From DASZHJ01 sp963735465 (GTDB lineage: Bacteria > Pseudomonadota > Alphaproteobacteria > ATCC43930 > CGMCC-115725): a stretch of 64,000 nt of DNA. Below are positions 9,383-16,943 of the stretch, piece after piece (the stretch's first letter is position 1; every line of letters starts with the position of its first letter). The position numbers were made by a program, and so were the translations under genes. The notes beneath the pieces are model-generated. The model made no database searches. It was given only the letters and a program-made list of their open reading frames with translations, and was not told the DNA's origin. Location: the NCBI GenBank assembly GCA_963735465.1, contig CAVTLA010000001.1, positions 3,906,001-3,970,000 on the forward strand, given 5' to 3'.

Positions 9383-10138
9383 ATGGCCAAGCAACCCGCC
9401 CCGCGCGACGCCGGCGCGCTGCCGCTGTTCTATCGGCGGCCGATCGCCCTTCAGGCGCAGCAGCACGGCACGGTCTCGCTGCGGAGCCAGGCGGGCTATG
9501 GCTTTGCCCGGGACGTCAACGCGATTCCCCTGACCACGGCGGAATTCTTCCGTGCCCAGCGCGACTATCCCATCGTCTTCGCCGACGCGGCGGCGCCGAT
9601 GCCGGTGGCGGTGGTGGGGATCCGCGATGCCGCCAACCTCTTCGTCGGCGCGGACGGAAGCTGGCGCGCGGGAAGATATGTCCCGGCCCATGTCCGCCGC
9701 TATCCCTTCCTGCTGGCGCGCCAGGCGGCGGGGAGCGACCTCGTGCTCTGCGTCGACGCCGCCTCGGATCTCCTGGAGATCGGCAGCGGCAATCCGCTGT
9801 TCGCCGACGGCAAGCCTTCGCCCACGGCTCAGAAAGCGCTGGAGCTCTGCCTCGCCTATGAGCGCGAGATCGAGCAGAGCCGCGAGTTCATGCGCGCGCT
9901 CCAGCAGGTGGAATTCCTGGCCCTGCGCGACGCGAAGATCCAGGTGTCGCCCGGCGACACCGTGCAGCTCGGCGGCTTCAAGATGATCGATGAGGAGAAG
10001 CTCAACGAGCTGCCCGCGGAAACCTTCCGGGAGTGGCGCGCCAAGGGCTGGATCGCCGTGATCTACGCCCATCTGCTGTCGCTGGGGGCCTGGGAGGGCC
10101 TGGCGCGGATCGCCGCCGAGCGGCGCGGCACCCCATGA
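9383..10138 (+). CDS. SapC family protein
   Basis: 251 residues matching the SapC-like family: an N-terminal LPLFYRRPIALQ, the central YPIVFAD, a long ARQAAGSDLVLCVD core, and the ending ELPAETFREWRAKGWIAVIYAHLLSL. The family is named after a Campylobacter S-layer locus protein, but its role in alphaproteobacteria is not established, and some members sit near peptide-modification genes. Its stop overlaps the next start (ATGA), so the two genes are translationally coupled. Confidence 0.85.
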   Translation: MAKQPAPRDAGALPLFYRRPIALQAQQHGTVSLRSQAGYGFARDVNAIPLTTAEFFRAQRDYPIVFADAAAPMPVAVVGIRDAANLFVGADGSWRAGRYVPAHVRRYPFLLARQAAGSDLVLCVDAASDLLEIGSGNPLFADGKPSPTAQKALELCLAYEREIEQSREFMRALQQVEFLALRDAKIQVSPGDTVQLGGFKMIDEEKLNELPAETFREWRAKGWIAVIYAHLLSLGAWEGLARIAAERRGTP

Positions 10139-10815
10139 GGCGCGCGACCGCGCTCGCGGCGCTGGCACTTTCGGCGCTCATCGCCGCATCGGCGGCGGCC
10201 CAGGCGCCGGCACCGCCGTCCGCGCCGGAGACCGCCGCGCCGCAACCCTATCAGGTCGAAGGCTTCCGCTCGGCGAAGTTCGGCATGTCCGAGGCGGAGG
10301 TGCGGCGCGCGATCCAGATCGACTTCAACGTGAGAGACAGCGCGATTGTCCGCACGACCAATACGACCGAGCTCACCACGGTCCTGACCATCACCGCCCA
10401 GGACGTGCTGCCTGATGTCGGCAAGGTCAAGATCGTCTACACGCTGGGCTACGCCCACAAGAGCCTGTTCCAGGTGCGGCTGCTGTGGGGCGCCAGCGTC
10501 AGCGACACCTCGCCCACCGCCACCAACGTGCTGGCGGGCGCCAAGCGGCTGCAGAGCTATTTCGTCACCCAGACGTTTCCGGCGGAAGGCCGCGCCATCG
10601 ACACGCAGATGGCCGATGGCATCAACCTGCTGTTCCAGGGCTTCGACGGCAAAGGCCGCATGGTGCAGCTCCAATACGGGACGACGCCGTGGCCGCCCCA
10701 GCAGGGCGACAAGGCCGGCCTGAAGCCCTCGCCCCGGCTTCCCTTCGGCCTGGTGATCTACGCCGAGGATCCCAAGAACCCCGACATCTTCCGCATCAAG
10801 CAAGGCCAGTTCTGA
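10135..10815 (+). CDS. Exported protein of unknown function
   Basis: 226 residues with a classical signal peptide (MRRATALAALALSALIAASAAAQA) and a Pro/Ala-rich linker. The mature domain carries EGFRSAKFGMSEAEVRRAI, a motif seen in periplasmic proteins whose helix follows a GM(s/t)xxEV turn. I do not recognise a named family. It overlaps the SapC stop by four bases, suggesting coexpression and a linked envelope function. Its 3' end is followed by the padR operator region. Confidence 0.8.
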   Translation: MRRATALAALALSALIAASAAAQAPAPPSAPETAAPQPYQVEGFRSAKFGMSEAEVRRAIQIDFNVRDSAIVRTTNTTELTTVLTITAQDVLPDVGKVKIVYTLGYAHKSLFQVRLLWGASVSDTSPTATNVLAGAKRLQSYFVTQTFPAEGRAIDTQMADGINLLFQGFDGKGRMVQLQYGTTPWPPQQGDKAGLKPSPRLPFGLVIYAEDPKNPDIFRIKQGQF

Positions 10816-10852
10816 GCCGGCGAGTGCCGCCCCGGAAAAGCGCATGATCGGC

Positions 10853-10871
10853 TACCTTGCAATGCAAGGTA
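10853..10871. promoter_or_regulatory. Perfect 19-base palindrome, candidate PadR operator
   Basis: TACCTTGCAATGCAAGGTA is a perfect dyad (9+1+9) lying 42 bases upstream of padR. It overlaps a plausible -35 TTGCAA at 10857-10862, which with a 16-base spacer reaches TTAGAT at 10879-10884. A repressor bound here would block RNA polymerase, so autoregulation by the PadR protein is the simplest reading. That is inference from position. Confidence 0.6.
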
Positions 10872-10913
10872 CCTTGTGTTAGATAGTAGGCAGCGCCGGC
10901 CGCACGGGAGCCC

Positions 10914-11240
10914 ATGACCGAGTTGATCGACATTCAGCTCAAGAAGGGCGCCCTGGAGCTCTGCGTGCTGGCGCTGCTGTCGCGGCAGGAGAGCTACGCC
11001 TACGAGATCGCCAGCACGCTCGCGACGAGCGTCGGCATGGGAGAGGGAACGATCTATCCGTTGATGCGCCGCATGCAGAACGACGGGCTGGTGGAGACCC
11101 ACCTGGTGGAGTCCAGCAGCGGTCCGTCGCGCAAGTACTACCGCCTGACGCCGCGGGGCCGCGGCGCGCTGCAGGCGCAGACGCGGGAATGGCGCGGCTT
11201 CGTCGCCGCCGTCGGCCAGTTGCTGGGAGATCGCGAATGA
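10914..11240 (+). CDS. PadR-family transcriptional regulator
   Basis: 108 residues, the short PadR form. The winged helix is shown by ELCVLALLSRQESYAYEIAS, GMGEGTIYPLMRRMQNDGLVE and the wing SSSGPSRKYYRLTPRG. Only a short C-terminal helix follows for dimerisation. Its stop overlaps the ATG of the DUF1700 gene (ATGA). PadR-DUF1700-DUF2807/4097 trios are a recurrent envelope-stress arrangement in bacteria. The palindrome at 10853 is its likely operator. Confidence 0.93.
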   Translation: MTELIDIQLKKGALELCVLALLSRQESYAYEIASTLATSVGMGEGTIYPLMRRMQNDGLVETHLVESSSGPSRKYYRLTPRGRGALQAQTREWRGFVAAVGQLLGDRE

Positions 11241-11800
11241 ACCGGGAGATGTTCCTGCGCCTGCTCAGCCAGGGTTTGTCGGGCATGCCGGCCGCCGAGG
11301 CCGAGGAGATCCTGAGCGACTATGCCGCCTATTTCGACGAGGCGCGCGCCGCCGGCCGCGCGGAGGAATCCGTGGCGGACGCCCTCGGCGATCCCCGCCG
11401 CCTGGCGCGCGAGCTGCGCGCGGAGAGCGGGCTCCGGCGCTGGGAGAATAATCGCAGCCTCGGCACCTTCGCGGCGGCGCTGCTGGCGCTCGCGGGCCTC
11501 GCGGCGGTCGACCTGGTGTTCCTGCTGCCGCTGCTGGCGATGCTGCTGCTGGCGAGCGCGATCCTCGCCCTGGTGCTGATGGTGATCGCCGCGGTGGGCG
11601 CGGGACTGCTGGTGAGCATGCTGCATTTCCATCCCCTCATGGGGGCGCTGGCGCGCGGCTTCGCCGGGCTCGGCCTCCTCAGCGGCAGCATCGGCGGCGG
11701 CGCCCTCCTGCTGCTGGCGCTCGGCCTCGCCATGAAGCTGCTCGGACGCTACGCGCGGCTGCACTATCACCTGCTGAAGCCGGCGTCCGATGCGGTCTGA
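11237..11800 (+). CDS. DUF1700 membrane protein
   Basis: 187 residues. The N-terminal soluble helical part holds the family hallmark (FLRLLSQGLSGMPAAEAEEILSDYAAYFDE, then ALGDPRRLARELRAE). Several hydrophobic helices follow, from residue 72 or so to 175. The start overlaps the padR stop. DUF1700 proteins occur next to PadR regulators and have been proposed to act as membrane partners in sensing, but the biochemical role is unknown. Confidence 0.88.
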   Translation: MNREMFLRLLSQGLSGMPAAEAEEILSDYAAYFDEARAAGRAEESVADALGDPRRLARELRAESGLRRWENNRSLGTFAAALLALAGLAAVDLVFLLPLLAMLLLASAILALVLMVIAAVGAGLLVSMLHFHPLMGALARGFAGLGLLSGSIGGGALLLLALGLAMKLLGRYARLHYHLLKPASDAV

Positions 11801-11815
11801 TCCGCGAGACCTCCG

Positions 11816-12553
11816 ATGAGCCGGCGATTGGCCACGGTCGCGGCGGCCGCGCTCGCGATCTCGGCTATCTCGTTCGCCGTCGTCGTCTGGATCGGCGATA
11901 CGGAGCTCCTCGACATCGGCGGCCCGCGCGGCGTGATGCGCGGCTTCGCCTGCGCGGCGGCGCGCCTCGTCGGCGGCGCGGCCTCGAGCAGCCCGGCCCA
12001 GACGTTGCCGCTGTCCTGGCCCAGCGGCGGAACGGTGGAGATCAATCTTCCCGCCACCGTTCTCTATCATCCGGCAACCGTCGCCGAGGCGAGCGTCAGC
12101 GGCGATCCCGACGTCATCGGCCATGTGCGCTTCGAGGGCGGCCGGCTGGTCTCGGACGGCCGCTTTCCCTGCGTCTCGGCCGACCGGGCCACCGTGCGGC
12201 TGGCGGGGCCGCCGCCCGCCACCTGGCGGATCAACGGCGCGGGCGCCCTCACCCTCACCGGCCTCGACCAGGACACGCTCGCGATCGAGATGCGCGGCAG
12301 CGCCAGGACCGAGGCGGAAGGCCGGGTGCGCGCGCTGTCGCTGGAGATCGCCGGCTCCGCCCGGGCCGATCTCCGCGCGCTCAGGGCGAACGAGGTGCAC
12401 GCGCGGATCCGCGGCAGCGGCAATGCGGACATCTCGCCCGTCGAGGACGCCGATGTCGTCATCACCGGCAGCGCGAAGGTGACGGTGCACGGGCATCCCC
12501 AGCGGATGCGCTCGCGCGTCGCCGGATCGGGCGAGATCCGCCAGGAACCCTGA
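11816..12553 (+). CDS. DUF2807 (head GIN domain) exported protein
   Basis: 245 residues with an N-terminal membrane anchor or uncleaved signal, then a beta-helical DUF2807 region. The repeated short strands with G-S-(A/G) turns (INGAGALTLTGL, EMRGSARTEAEG, EIAGSARADLRA, RIRGSGNADISP, VITGSAKVTVHG) are typical. It is the third gene of the padR operon, 15 bases after DUF1700. Such proteins are periplasmic or surface located; the ligand is unknown. Confidence 0.85.
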   Translation: MSRRLATVAAAALAISAISFAVVVWIGDTELLDIGGPRGVMRGFACAAARLVGGAASSSPAQTLPLSWPSGGTVEINLPATVLYHPATVAEASVSGDPDVIGHVRFEGGRLVSDGRFPCVSADRATVRLAGPPPATWRINGAGALTLTGLDQDTLAIEMRGSARTEAEGRVRALSLEIAGSARADLRALRANEVHARIRGSGNADISPVEDADVVITGSAKVTVHGHPQRMRSRVAGSGEIRQEP

Positions 12554-12588
12554 CCGTTTGCACAGGCCTCGATCCAGGGAGCACGATC

Positions 12589-13740
12589 ATGCGATTCCGG
12601 ACTTTCGGTCTTCTGCTTTCCCTCGCGCTGACGGGATGCGCCGCATCGACGCCAGCGACGGCGGCGGTGCCCGCCGGCTGCGGCGCGCCGCCCGCCGCCG
12701 ATGGCTGGGCCACGGGCACGCCCGAGAGCGTCGGCATCGACAGTGCCGTGCTCTGCCCGCTGGCCCCGCGCCTCGAGGCGCGCAAGGAGACGAACATCCA
12801 TTCGGTGCTGGTGGTGCGCCACGACAAACTTGTCTTCGAGCACTATTTCGCCGGCGCGGACGAACAGTGGGGGCGGCCGCTCGGCACCGTCGCCTATGAC
12901 GCGGCGATGCCGCACGACCTGCGCTCGGTCACCAAGAGCGTGGTCGGGCTGGTGGTGGGCATCGCGGTCGAGCGCGGCTGGATCCGCAGCCTCGACACGC
13001 CTGTTCTCGACTACTTCCCGGAATACGCGGACCTGCGCACGCCCGAGAAGGAGCGCATCACCATCCGCCATCTCCTCACCATGTCCCAGGGCCTCGCCTG
13101 GAACGAGGACCTGCCCTACAGCAATCCCGCCAACAGCGAGCGGCGCATGACCGACGCGCCCGATCCCTATCGCTTCGTGCTGGAGCAGCCGGTGGAGTGG
13201 CCGGCGGGCACGGTCTACACCTACAGCGGCGGCTCGACGGCACTGCTCTCCGCGATCCTGCGCAAGGCCTCGGGAGAGCCCCTCGACGAGCTCGCCCGCA
13301 CGCTCTTGTTCGGGCCGCTGGGCATCACGGAGGTGGGCTGGGAGCGCTACGCGAACGGCGATCCCATCGCCGCCTCGGGACTGCGCCTCCGGCCGCGCGA
13401 CCTCGTCAAGATCGGCGAGCTGGTGCTTCAACACGGCGCCTGGGACGGAAAGCAGATCGTGCCGGCGGACTGGATCGCGGCGGCGACATCGCCGCAGATC
13501 AACGGCAACGGACTCTTTTTCTACGGCTATCAGTTCTGGCTCGGCCGCAGCCTCGTCGACAAGCGCGAGGTGGATTGGGTGGCGGGCGTCGGATATGGCG
13601 GCCAGCGCCTCTTCATCGTGCCGGATCTCGACCTCGTGGTGCTCGTCCACGCCGGGCTCTATCAGAGCCCGCTGCAGTCCGCCGTGCCGCTCGCCATCTT
13701 CAACCGCTATGTGCTGCCGGCAACGGATCCGCGCAAGTGA
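12589..13740 (+). CDS. Serine hydrolase lipoprotein, beta-lactamase class C fold
   Basis: 383 residues. A lipobox (LTGC, Cys17) marks it as a lipoprotein. The catalytic SxxK is Ser113-Lys116 (SVTK) and the second motif Tyr212-Ser213 lies in YTYSGGS. The C-terminal part, VGYGGQRLFIVPDLDLVVLV, carries the usual third motif region with GYGG instead of HTG. This pattern marks the broad serine hydrolase/esterase/D-Ala-peptidase group (PF00144), not a proven beta-lactamase. It starts 35 bases after the padR operon, so it may share its transcript. Confidence 0.88.
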   Translation: MRFRTFGLLLSLALTGCAASTPATAAVPAGCGAPPAADGWATGTPESVGIDSAVLCPLAPRLEARKETNIHSVLVVRHDKLVFEHYFAGADEQWGRPLGTVAYDAAMPHDLRSVTKSVVGLVVGIAVERGWIRSLDTPVLDYFPEYADLRTPEKERITIRHLLTMSQGLAWNEDLPYSNPANSERRMTDAPDPYRFVLEQPVEWPAGTVYTYSGGSTALLSAILRKASGEPLDELARTLLFGPLGITEVGWERYANGDPIAASGLRLRPRDLVKIGELVLQHGAWDGKQIVPADWIAAATSPQINGNGLFFYGYQFWLGRSLVDKREVDWVAGVGYGGQRLFIVPDLDLVVLVHAGLYQSPLQSAVPLAIFNRYVLPATDPRK

Positions 13741-13761
13741 GCCGGCATTGGCGGCAACGCG

Positions 13762-14382
13762 CTACTGCTTCGCGGTGTCGCCGGTGCGCTGGCGGAGCTG
13801 GGCGATGAGGTCGCCGATATTGCCGCCGTTGCGCTCGATGATGGCGGCGAATTCCTGGCGATGGGTCAGCGACATGCTGATGCCGTCCACGATCACCTCG
13901 GTGATCTTGTAGCCGTCGGCGCCCTTGCGCACGCGCCAGTCCACGTGGGCGGGCGCGCCGCCCTCGCGGCGCTGCACCTGGGTGCTGACGAGCTCGTTGG
14001 TCTCGTTCTCCGCGCGCTGCCCCGTCACCTTGAAGCTGGCGCCGCTGAATTCGTTGAAGCGGTTGGCATAGGCGAGGACCACGTAGTCGCGGAAGACCTT
14101 GGCGAACTGCTGCTTCTGGTCGTCGCTGGCGGTCAGCCAGTAGCGGCCGAGCACGAAGCGGGCGATGGTCTGGAAATCGAAATCCTGGTCGAGGAGCGCG
14201 CCGAAGCGGCTCTCGCGGTCGGGTTGCGTCAGCTTCTGATCGCTGAGCATCTGGAGCGTGCGGTCGCCGAAATCGGCAACGACGCCGGTCGGCTCCGTCG
14301 CCGCCGCGGCAACGCCGGAGAGCGGCGCCAGGGCCAGCAGACCGAGGAAGCCCAGCGCGGGGATCAGTGCACGCACACCCAT
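13762..14382 (-). CDS. MlaC/Ttg2D-like periplasmic phospholipid-binding protein
   Basis: 206 residues from the ATG at 14382, preceded by GAAGGAGTG. It has a signal peptide (GFLGLLALAPLSGVAAAA) and the MlaC family layout: RFGALLDQDFDFQTIARFVLGRYW, then the central QFAKVFRDYVVLAYANRF, VDWRVRKGADGYKITEVIVDGISM, and a final QRQEFAAII-type helix. MlaC shuttles phospholipids between membranes. No mlaABDEF genes are nearby, so this is an isolated paralogue. Hopanoid-associated HpnM is a related alternative. Confidence 0.88.
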   Translation of the reverse strand: MGVRALIPALGFLGLLALAPLSGVAAAATEPTGVVADFGDRTLQMLSDQKLTQPDRESRFGALLDQDFDFQTIARFVLGRYWLTASDDQKQQFAKVFRDYVVLAYANRFNEFSGASFKVTGQRAENETNELVSTQVQRREGGAPAHVDWRVRKGADGYKITEVIVDGISMSLTHRQEFAAIIERNGGNIGDLIAQLRQRTGDTAKQ

Positions 14383-14543
14383 GAAACCACACTCCTTCAA
14401 AGACGCCGCCCGACGGCAACGGGGACGGGATGATAACGATTTAGGCACGCCGGGCTTCCGTCGTCCCTGTGACAAGAGAGATGGCGACTGTGGCCACCTT
14501 ATGGCGGCCGCGTCAGCCGCCGAATGGGCGGATGGACTGGAAG

Positions 14544-14573
14544 TTGCTATACCAGGAATGGTTAAGGAATAAT
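14544..14573 (+). promoter_or_regulatory. Candidate sigma-70 promoter of tRNA-Arg
   Basis: TTGCTA (14544-14549) is followed after 18 bases by AATAAT (14568-14573), about 15 bases before the tRNA 5' end. The stretch is AT-rich in an otherwise GC-rich region. Confidence 0.4.
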
Positions 14574-14587
14574 AATGCCCTGCTGCG

Positions 14588-14664
14588 TCCCCGTAGCTCA
14601 GCAGGATAGAGCAACAGTTTCCTAAACTGTGGGTCGGGTGTTCGAGTCACCCCGGGGACGCCAC
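14588..14664 (+). tRNA. tRNA-Arg (anticodon CCU)
   Basis: A full cloverleaf. The acceptor stem is GTCCCCG/CGGGGAC, the D stem GCTC/GAGC, and the anticodon stem ACAGT/ACTGT around the loop TTCCTAA, giving anticodon CCT. The T stem is GGGTG/CACCC with loop TTCGAGT. Discriminator G and an encoded CCA end the gene. It reads AGG codons. The sequence just downstream is rich in hairpins and a GIY-YIG gene. Confidence 0.97.
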
Positions 14665-14744
14665 CCTACGCTGAAGCTTCGGGTGGCGCAGCCACCTGGA
14701 GTTTCAGCGTAGGGTGTCCACCGAAGCCTTGGCGTAGGTGGACT
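14665..14744. repeat. Nested hairpins downstream of tRNA-Arg
   Basis: Outer arms CCCTACGCTGAA (14665-14676) and TTCAGCGTAGGG (14704-14715) enclose an inner stem GGTGGC/GCCACC (14683-14688, 14692-14697). A second hairpin, GTCCACC/GGTGGAC, spans 14717-14744. The loop words (CGAAGCCTTGGCGTAGG, and CGAAACCTCGGCGTAGG at about 14777) repeat up to the GIY-YIG gene. The first hairpin could also terminate the tRNA transcript, although no T run follows. Confidence 0.7.
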
Positions 14745-14793
14745 CGCGCCGACGGAATCACCATAACCCCCGAAACCTCGGCGTAGGCCAGTC

Positions 14794-15030
14794 GTGTGGT
14801 ACGTCTACTTCCTCCAGCTCAGCAACGGCGATACCTACGTCGGATCGACCAACGATCTGAAGCGACGGTTCAGATCTCATGAGCTTGGCCAAGTCACGTC
14901 GACCCGGCCCTTTCTGCCCATACGGCTCAATTGTTATGTCGGTGTCGAGACAGAGACGACCGCCCGGCAGCTGGAGCGGTATTTCAAATCGGGCTCAGGA
15001 AAAGCCTTCGCTAAGAAGCGCTTCTGGTAG
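14794..15030 (+). CDS. GIY-YIG nuclease-domain protein (UPF0213-like)
   Basis: 78 residues from a GTG start. The GIY-YIG core is Tyr3/Tyr5 (YVYFLQ) and Tyr15-Val-Gly (DTYVGSTNDLKRR) with the conserved Arg24/25 and metal-binding Glu61 (QLERYFKSGSGKAFAKKRFW). The protein is a bare catalytic domain with no added DNA-binding part. Similar short GIY-YIG genes occur as isolated copies beside tRNAs and hairpin repeats in alphaproteobacteria. Whether they act in repair, mobility or RNA processing is not known. Confidence 0.88.
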   Translation: MWYVYFLQLSNGDTYVGSTNDLKRRFRSHELGQVTSTRPFLPIRLNCYVGVETETTARQLERYFKSGSGKAFAKKRFW

Positions 15031-15158
15031 CGATCTCGTTCGACCAGAAGCCGCCTCGGATCAAGGCGCCCTTCATCACCGGCAGTCGGCGCTCGGCGAA
15101 GTCGAAGAGGCGCAACGCAGAGTCTCTCGCCCGTCGGTGCAGGCGCGACCGAGTGTGG

Positions 15159-15377
15159 CTACGTGCGCCGGGCTCGCAACTGAGCGACGTGCGCCGCGGC
15201 GAACTTGTGCAATTCCGCCAGCACCACCTGCGCTCCCTCGGGCGAGTGCATGAGGTCGCAGGGAGCCAGGTTATCGAAAAGCCGGTTCGGTGTTTGCATC
15301 CACTCAGACGTCTGATCACCGAGGAGGTTCCGCACCTCGGCGTCGACGCTCGCTCCATGCAATGGACGGTTTGTCAT
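15159..15377 (-). CDS. MbcA/ParS/Xre-like antitoxin domain protein (short, orphan)
   Basis: 72 residues from the ATG at 15377, with AGGGG about nine bases upstream. The stretch LLGDQTSEWMQTPN.LF....P.DLM.SPEGAQVVLAEL fits the C-terminal toxin-binding domain of the MbcA/ParS/Xre (DUF2384) antitoxins. The N-terminal Xre-like helix-turn-helix is missing, and no RES-domain toxin gene is present on either side. It may be a remnant of a toxin-antitoxin pair or a stand-alone antitoxin. Family assignment is moderate because the domain is short. Confidence 0.55.
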   Translation of the reverse strand: MTNRPLHGASVDAEVRNLLGDQTSEWMQTPNRLFDNLAPCDLMHSPEGAQVVLAELHKFAAAHVAQLRARRT

Positions 15378-15647
15378 AGAAGCCAGCCCCTAGTTCTTGT
15401 TGTTAGGCGGCGACAATACCGGGATCGTGCGGGGCACTCAAGGAGACGCCGCCCGCCGGCTCTTGACGACATGGATCTGGGTGCGAGATGTCTGATTTTT
15501 GATCCAGCGACAGCATTCGCGCGGCCAAGACGATGCGAAATATGACGTAAGGTCTGAAAAACAGTCCCGCGAATAGCCCGCCTTTGACGCAACCATCGCT
15601 TTGTAACCGGGTCTATTGAACTGGCGCGGTTAGTCGCGGAGGCTCAC
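15378..15647. other. Gap with no convincing gene
   Basis: About 270 bases between the antitoxin-like gene and the next small gene. Base composition is more mixed than in neighbouring genes. A minus-strand open frame at 15374-15592 codes for a basic, low-complexity peptide without a ribosome site and was not accepted. TTTGACG near 15584 could be a -35 element of the next gene, but no good -10 follows. Confidence 0.4.
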
Positions 15648-15848
15648 ATGCATATTTGGCGCGTGAGGGTCTTTAGCAATGTCGCCGACCAGAAGCCCGG
15701 CAGGATCGGCTACCTTCTGGCGACCACGGAGAGCGAGGCGTTGACCGCCGCCACCCAGGAAATGGGAAGCGGTCTTCACGTCAAAGCCGAACGTACATCT
15801 CTTGGCGACGTGATCAGGCTCGAGCCAGGAAGAATACTCTGGTTCTAG
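15648..15848 (+). CDS. Small hypothetical protein
   Basis: 66 residues, starting at ATG 15648 with a good GGAGG seven bases upstream. It begins MHIWRVRVFSNVADQKPGRIGYLLATTESEAL and reads like a single alpha/beta domain, with strands at each end and one helix with AL-AAT. No family is recognised. The codon use looks less GC-extreme than surrounding genes, as does the whole 14.7-15.9 kb stretch, so a transferred segment is possible. Confidence 0.6.
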   Translation: MHIWRVRVFSNVADQKPGRIGYLLATTESEALTAATQEMGSGLHVKAERTSLGDVIRLEPGRILWF

Positions 15849-16047
15849 ACCTCACCGTCGTCTCGCCATCGGCTGCCGTCCATCGCGGCGCACGCGGATG
15901 GAAAAACCGTCACCACTTTTCTGTTCTACGCGGGAAGAAACACGGGCGCCAGAAATGTGCCGTGCCGATGTTGACTATCTATCGGGCCGCGTGAGTAGGA
16001 TGCTCACCGGAGCGGTGGGTAGGTGGGCGGAAGAATTGGGGGAAACG

Positions 16048-16908
16048 ATGACCGGCACACCGACCGTCCTGGTGACCGGGGGCAGCGGGCATCTCGGGAC
16101 GGCGATCATGGGCGAGCTGGGCAAGACGGCGCGCGCGATCTCGTTCGATCAGAAGCCGCCGCGGGTCGAGGCGCCGTTCATCGCCGGCAGCGTGCTGGCG
16201 CTCGCCGAGGTTGAGGATGCGATGCGCGGGGTCGACGTCCTCGTTCATGTGGCGGCGATCCCCAATCCCCGGGACAAGCCGCCGGAGGTGGTCTTCGAGA
16301 CCAACGTGCTCGGCACCTGGAACGCCTTCCAGGCGGCGTCGCGCGCCGGCGTCAAGAAGATCGTCCTGATCTCCTCGGAATGCGTCACCGGCCTCTGCTA
16401 CCAGAAGGACCAGTGCCCGCCCGACTATCTGCCGATCGACGAGAGCCATCCGCTCCGTCCCGACGAGGTCTATGGCCTGAGCAAAGTCGCCGCGGAGACC
16501 GTCGCGGCGAGCTTCGCGCGCGCCGGCGGGATGGACATCACGGTGCTGCGGCCGCTCCTCATCCTGTTTCCGCAGAACTACCCGGAGATCCCGGCCCGCG
16601 GCGGACTCTATTTTCGCGACCTCTGGGGCTGGGTCGAGCCCGGCGACGTGGCGGCGTCCGTGCGTCTCGCCATCGAAAAGGTCCGGGGATTCGAGATCTT
16701 CTTCATCAGCGCGCCGAACACGCTGGCGCCCGAGCCGACGCTGGCGCTGATCGAGCGCCGCTTCGGCCGGCTGCCGGAGATCCGCCGGCCGGAGCTCTAC
16801 GCGCGCGAGCCCCACGCGGCCTTGTATGACATCGCCAAGGCGCGGCGGCTCCTCGGCTACGACCCGTCCGGGAATTGGCGGCGCCACCTGGTGACCGCGG
16901 GAGACTGA
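16048..16908 (+). CDS. NAD(P)-dependent epimerase/dehydratase
   Basis: 286 residues from the ATG at 16048, preceded by GGGGGAAA; a longer frame upstream lacks conserved sequence. Extended SDR family: the nucleotide loop VTGGSGHLG (TGxxGxxG) starts the Rossmann fold, VHVAAIPNP follows beta 4, and the catalytic YGLSK (YxxxK) lies near residue 144. It resembles sugar-nucleotide epimerases and uronate dehydrogenases, but no sugar pathway surrounds it. The next gene is a DMT transporter 35 bases on, possibly cotranscribed. Confidence 0.9.
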   Translation: MTGTPTVLVTGGSGHLGTAIMGELGKTARAISFDQKPPRVEAPFIAGSVLALAEVEDAMRGVDVLVHVAAIPNPRDKPPEVVFETNVLGTWNAFQAASRAGVKKIVLISSECVTGLCYQKDQCPPDYLPIDESHPLRPDEVYGLSKVAAETVAASFARAGGMDITVLRPLLILFPQNYPEIPARGGLYFRDLWGWVEPGDVAASVRLAIEKVRGFEIFFISAPNTLAPEPTLALIERRFGRLPEIRRPELYAREPHAALYDIAKARRLLGYDPSGNWRRHLVTAGD

Positions 16909-16943
16909 CCGGTGGGGGAGCTCGTCAAGTCCTTGGGGACCCG

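Noticed and set aside
12589..13740. A true class C beta-lactamase
   Set aside because: SxxK is present, but the third motif is GYGG and it is a lipoprotein; the family is broad and antibiotic resistance is not supported.
15374..15592. 72-codon minus-strand frame
   Set aside because: Basic low-complexity peptide, no ribosome site and no family resemblance.
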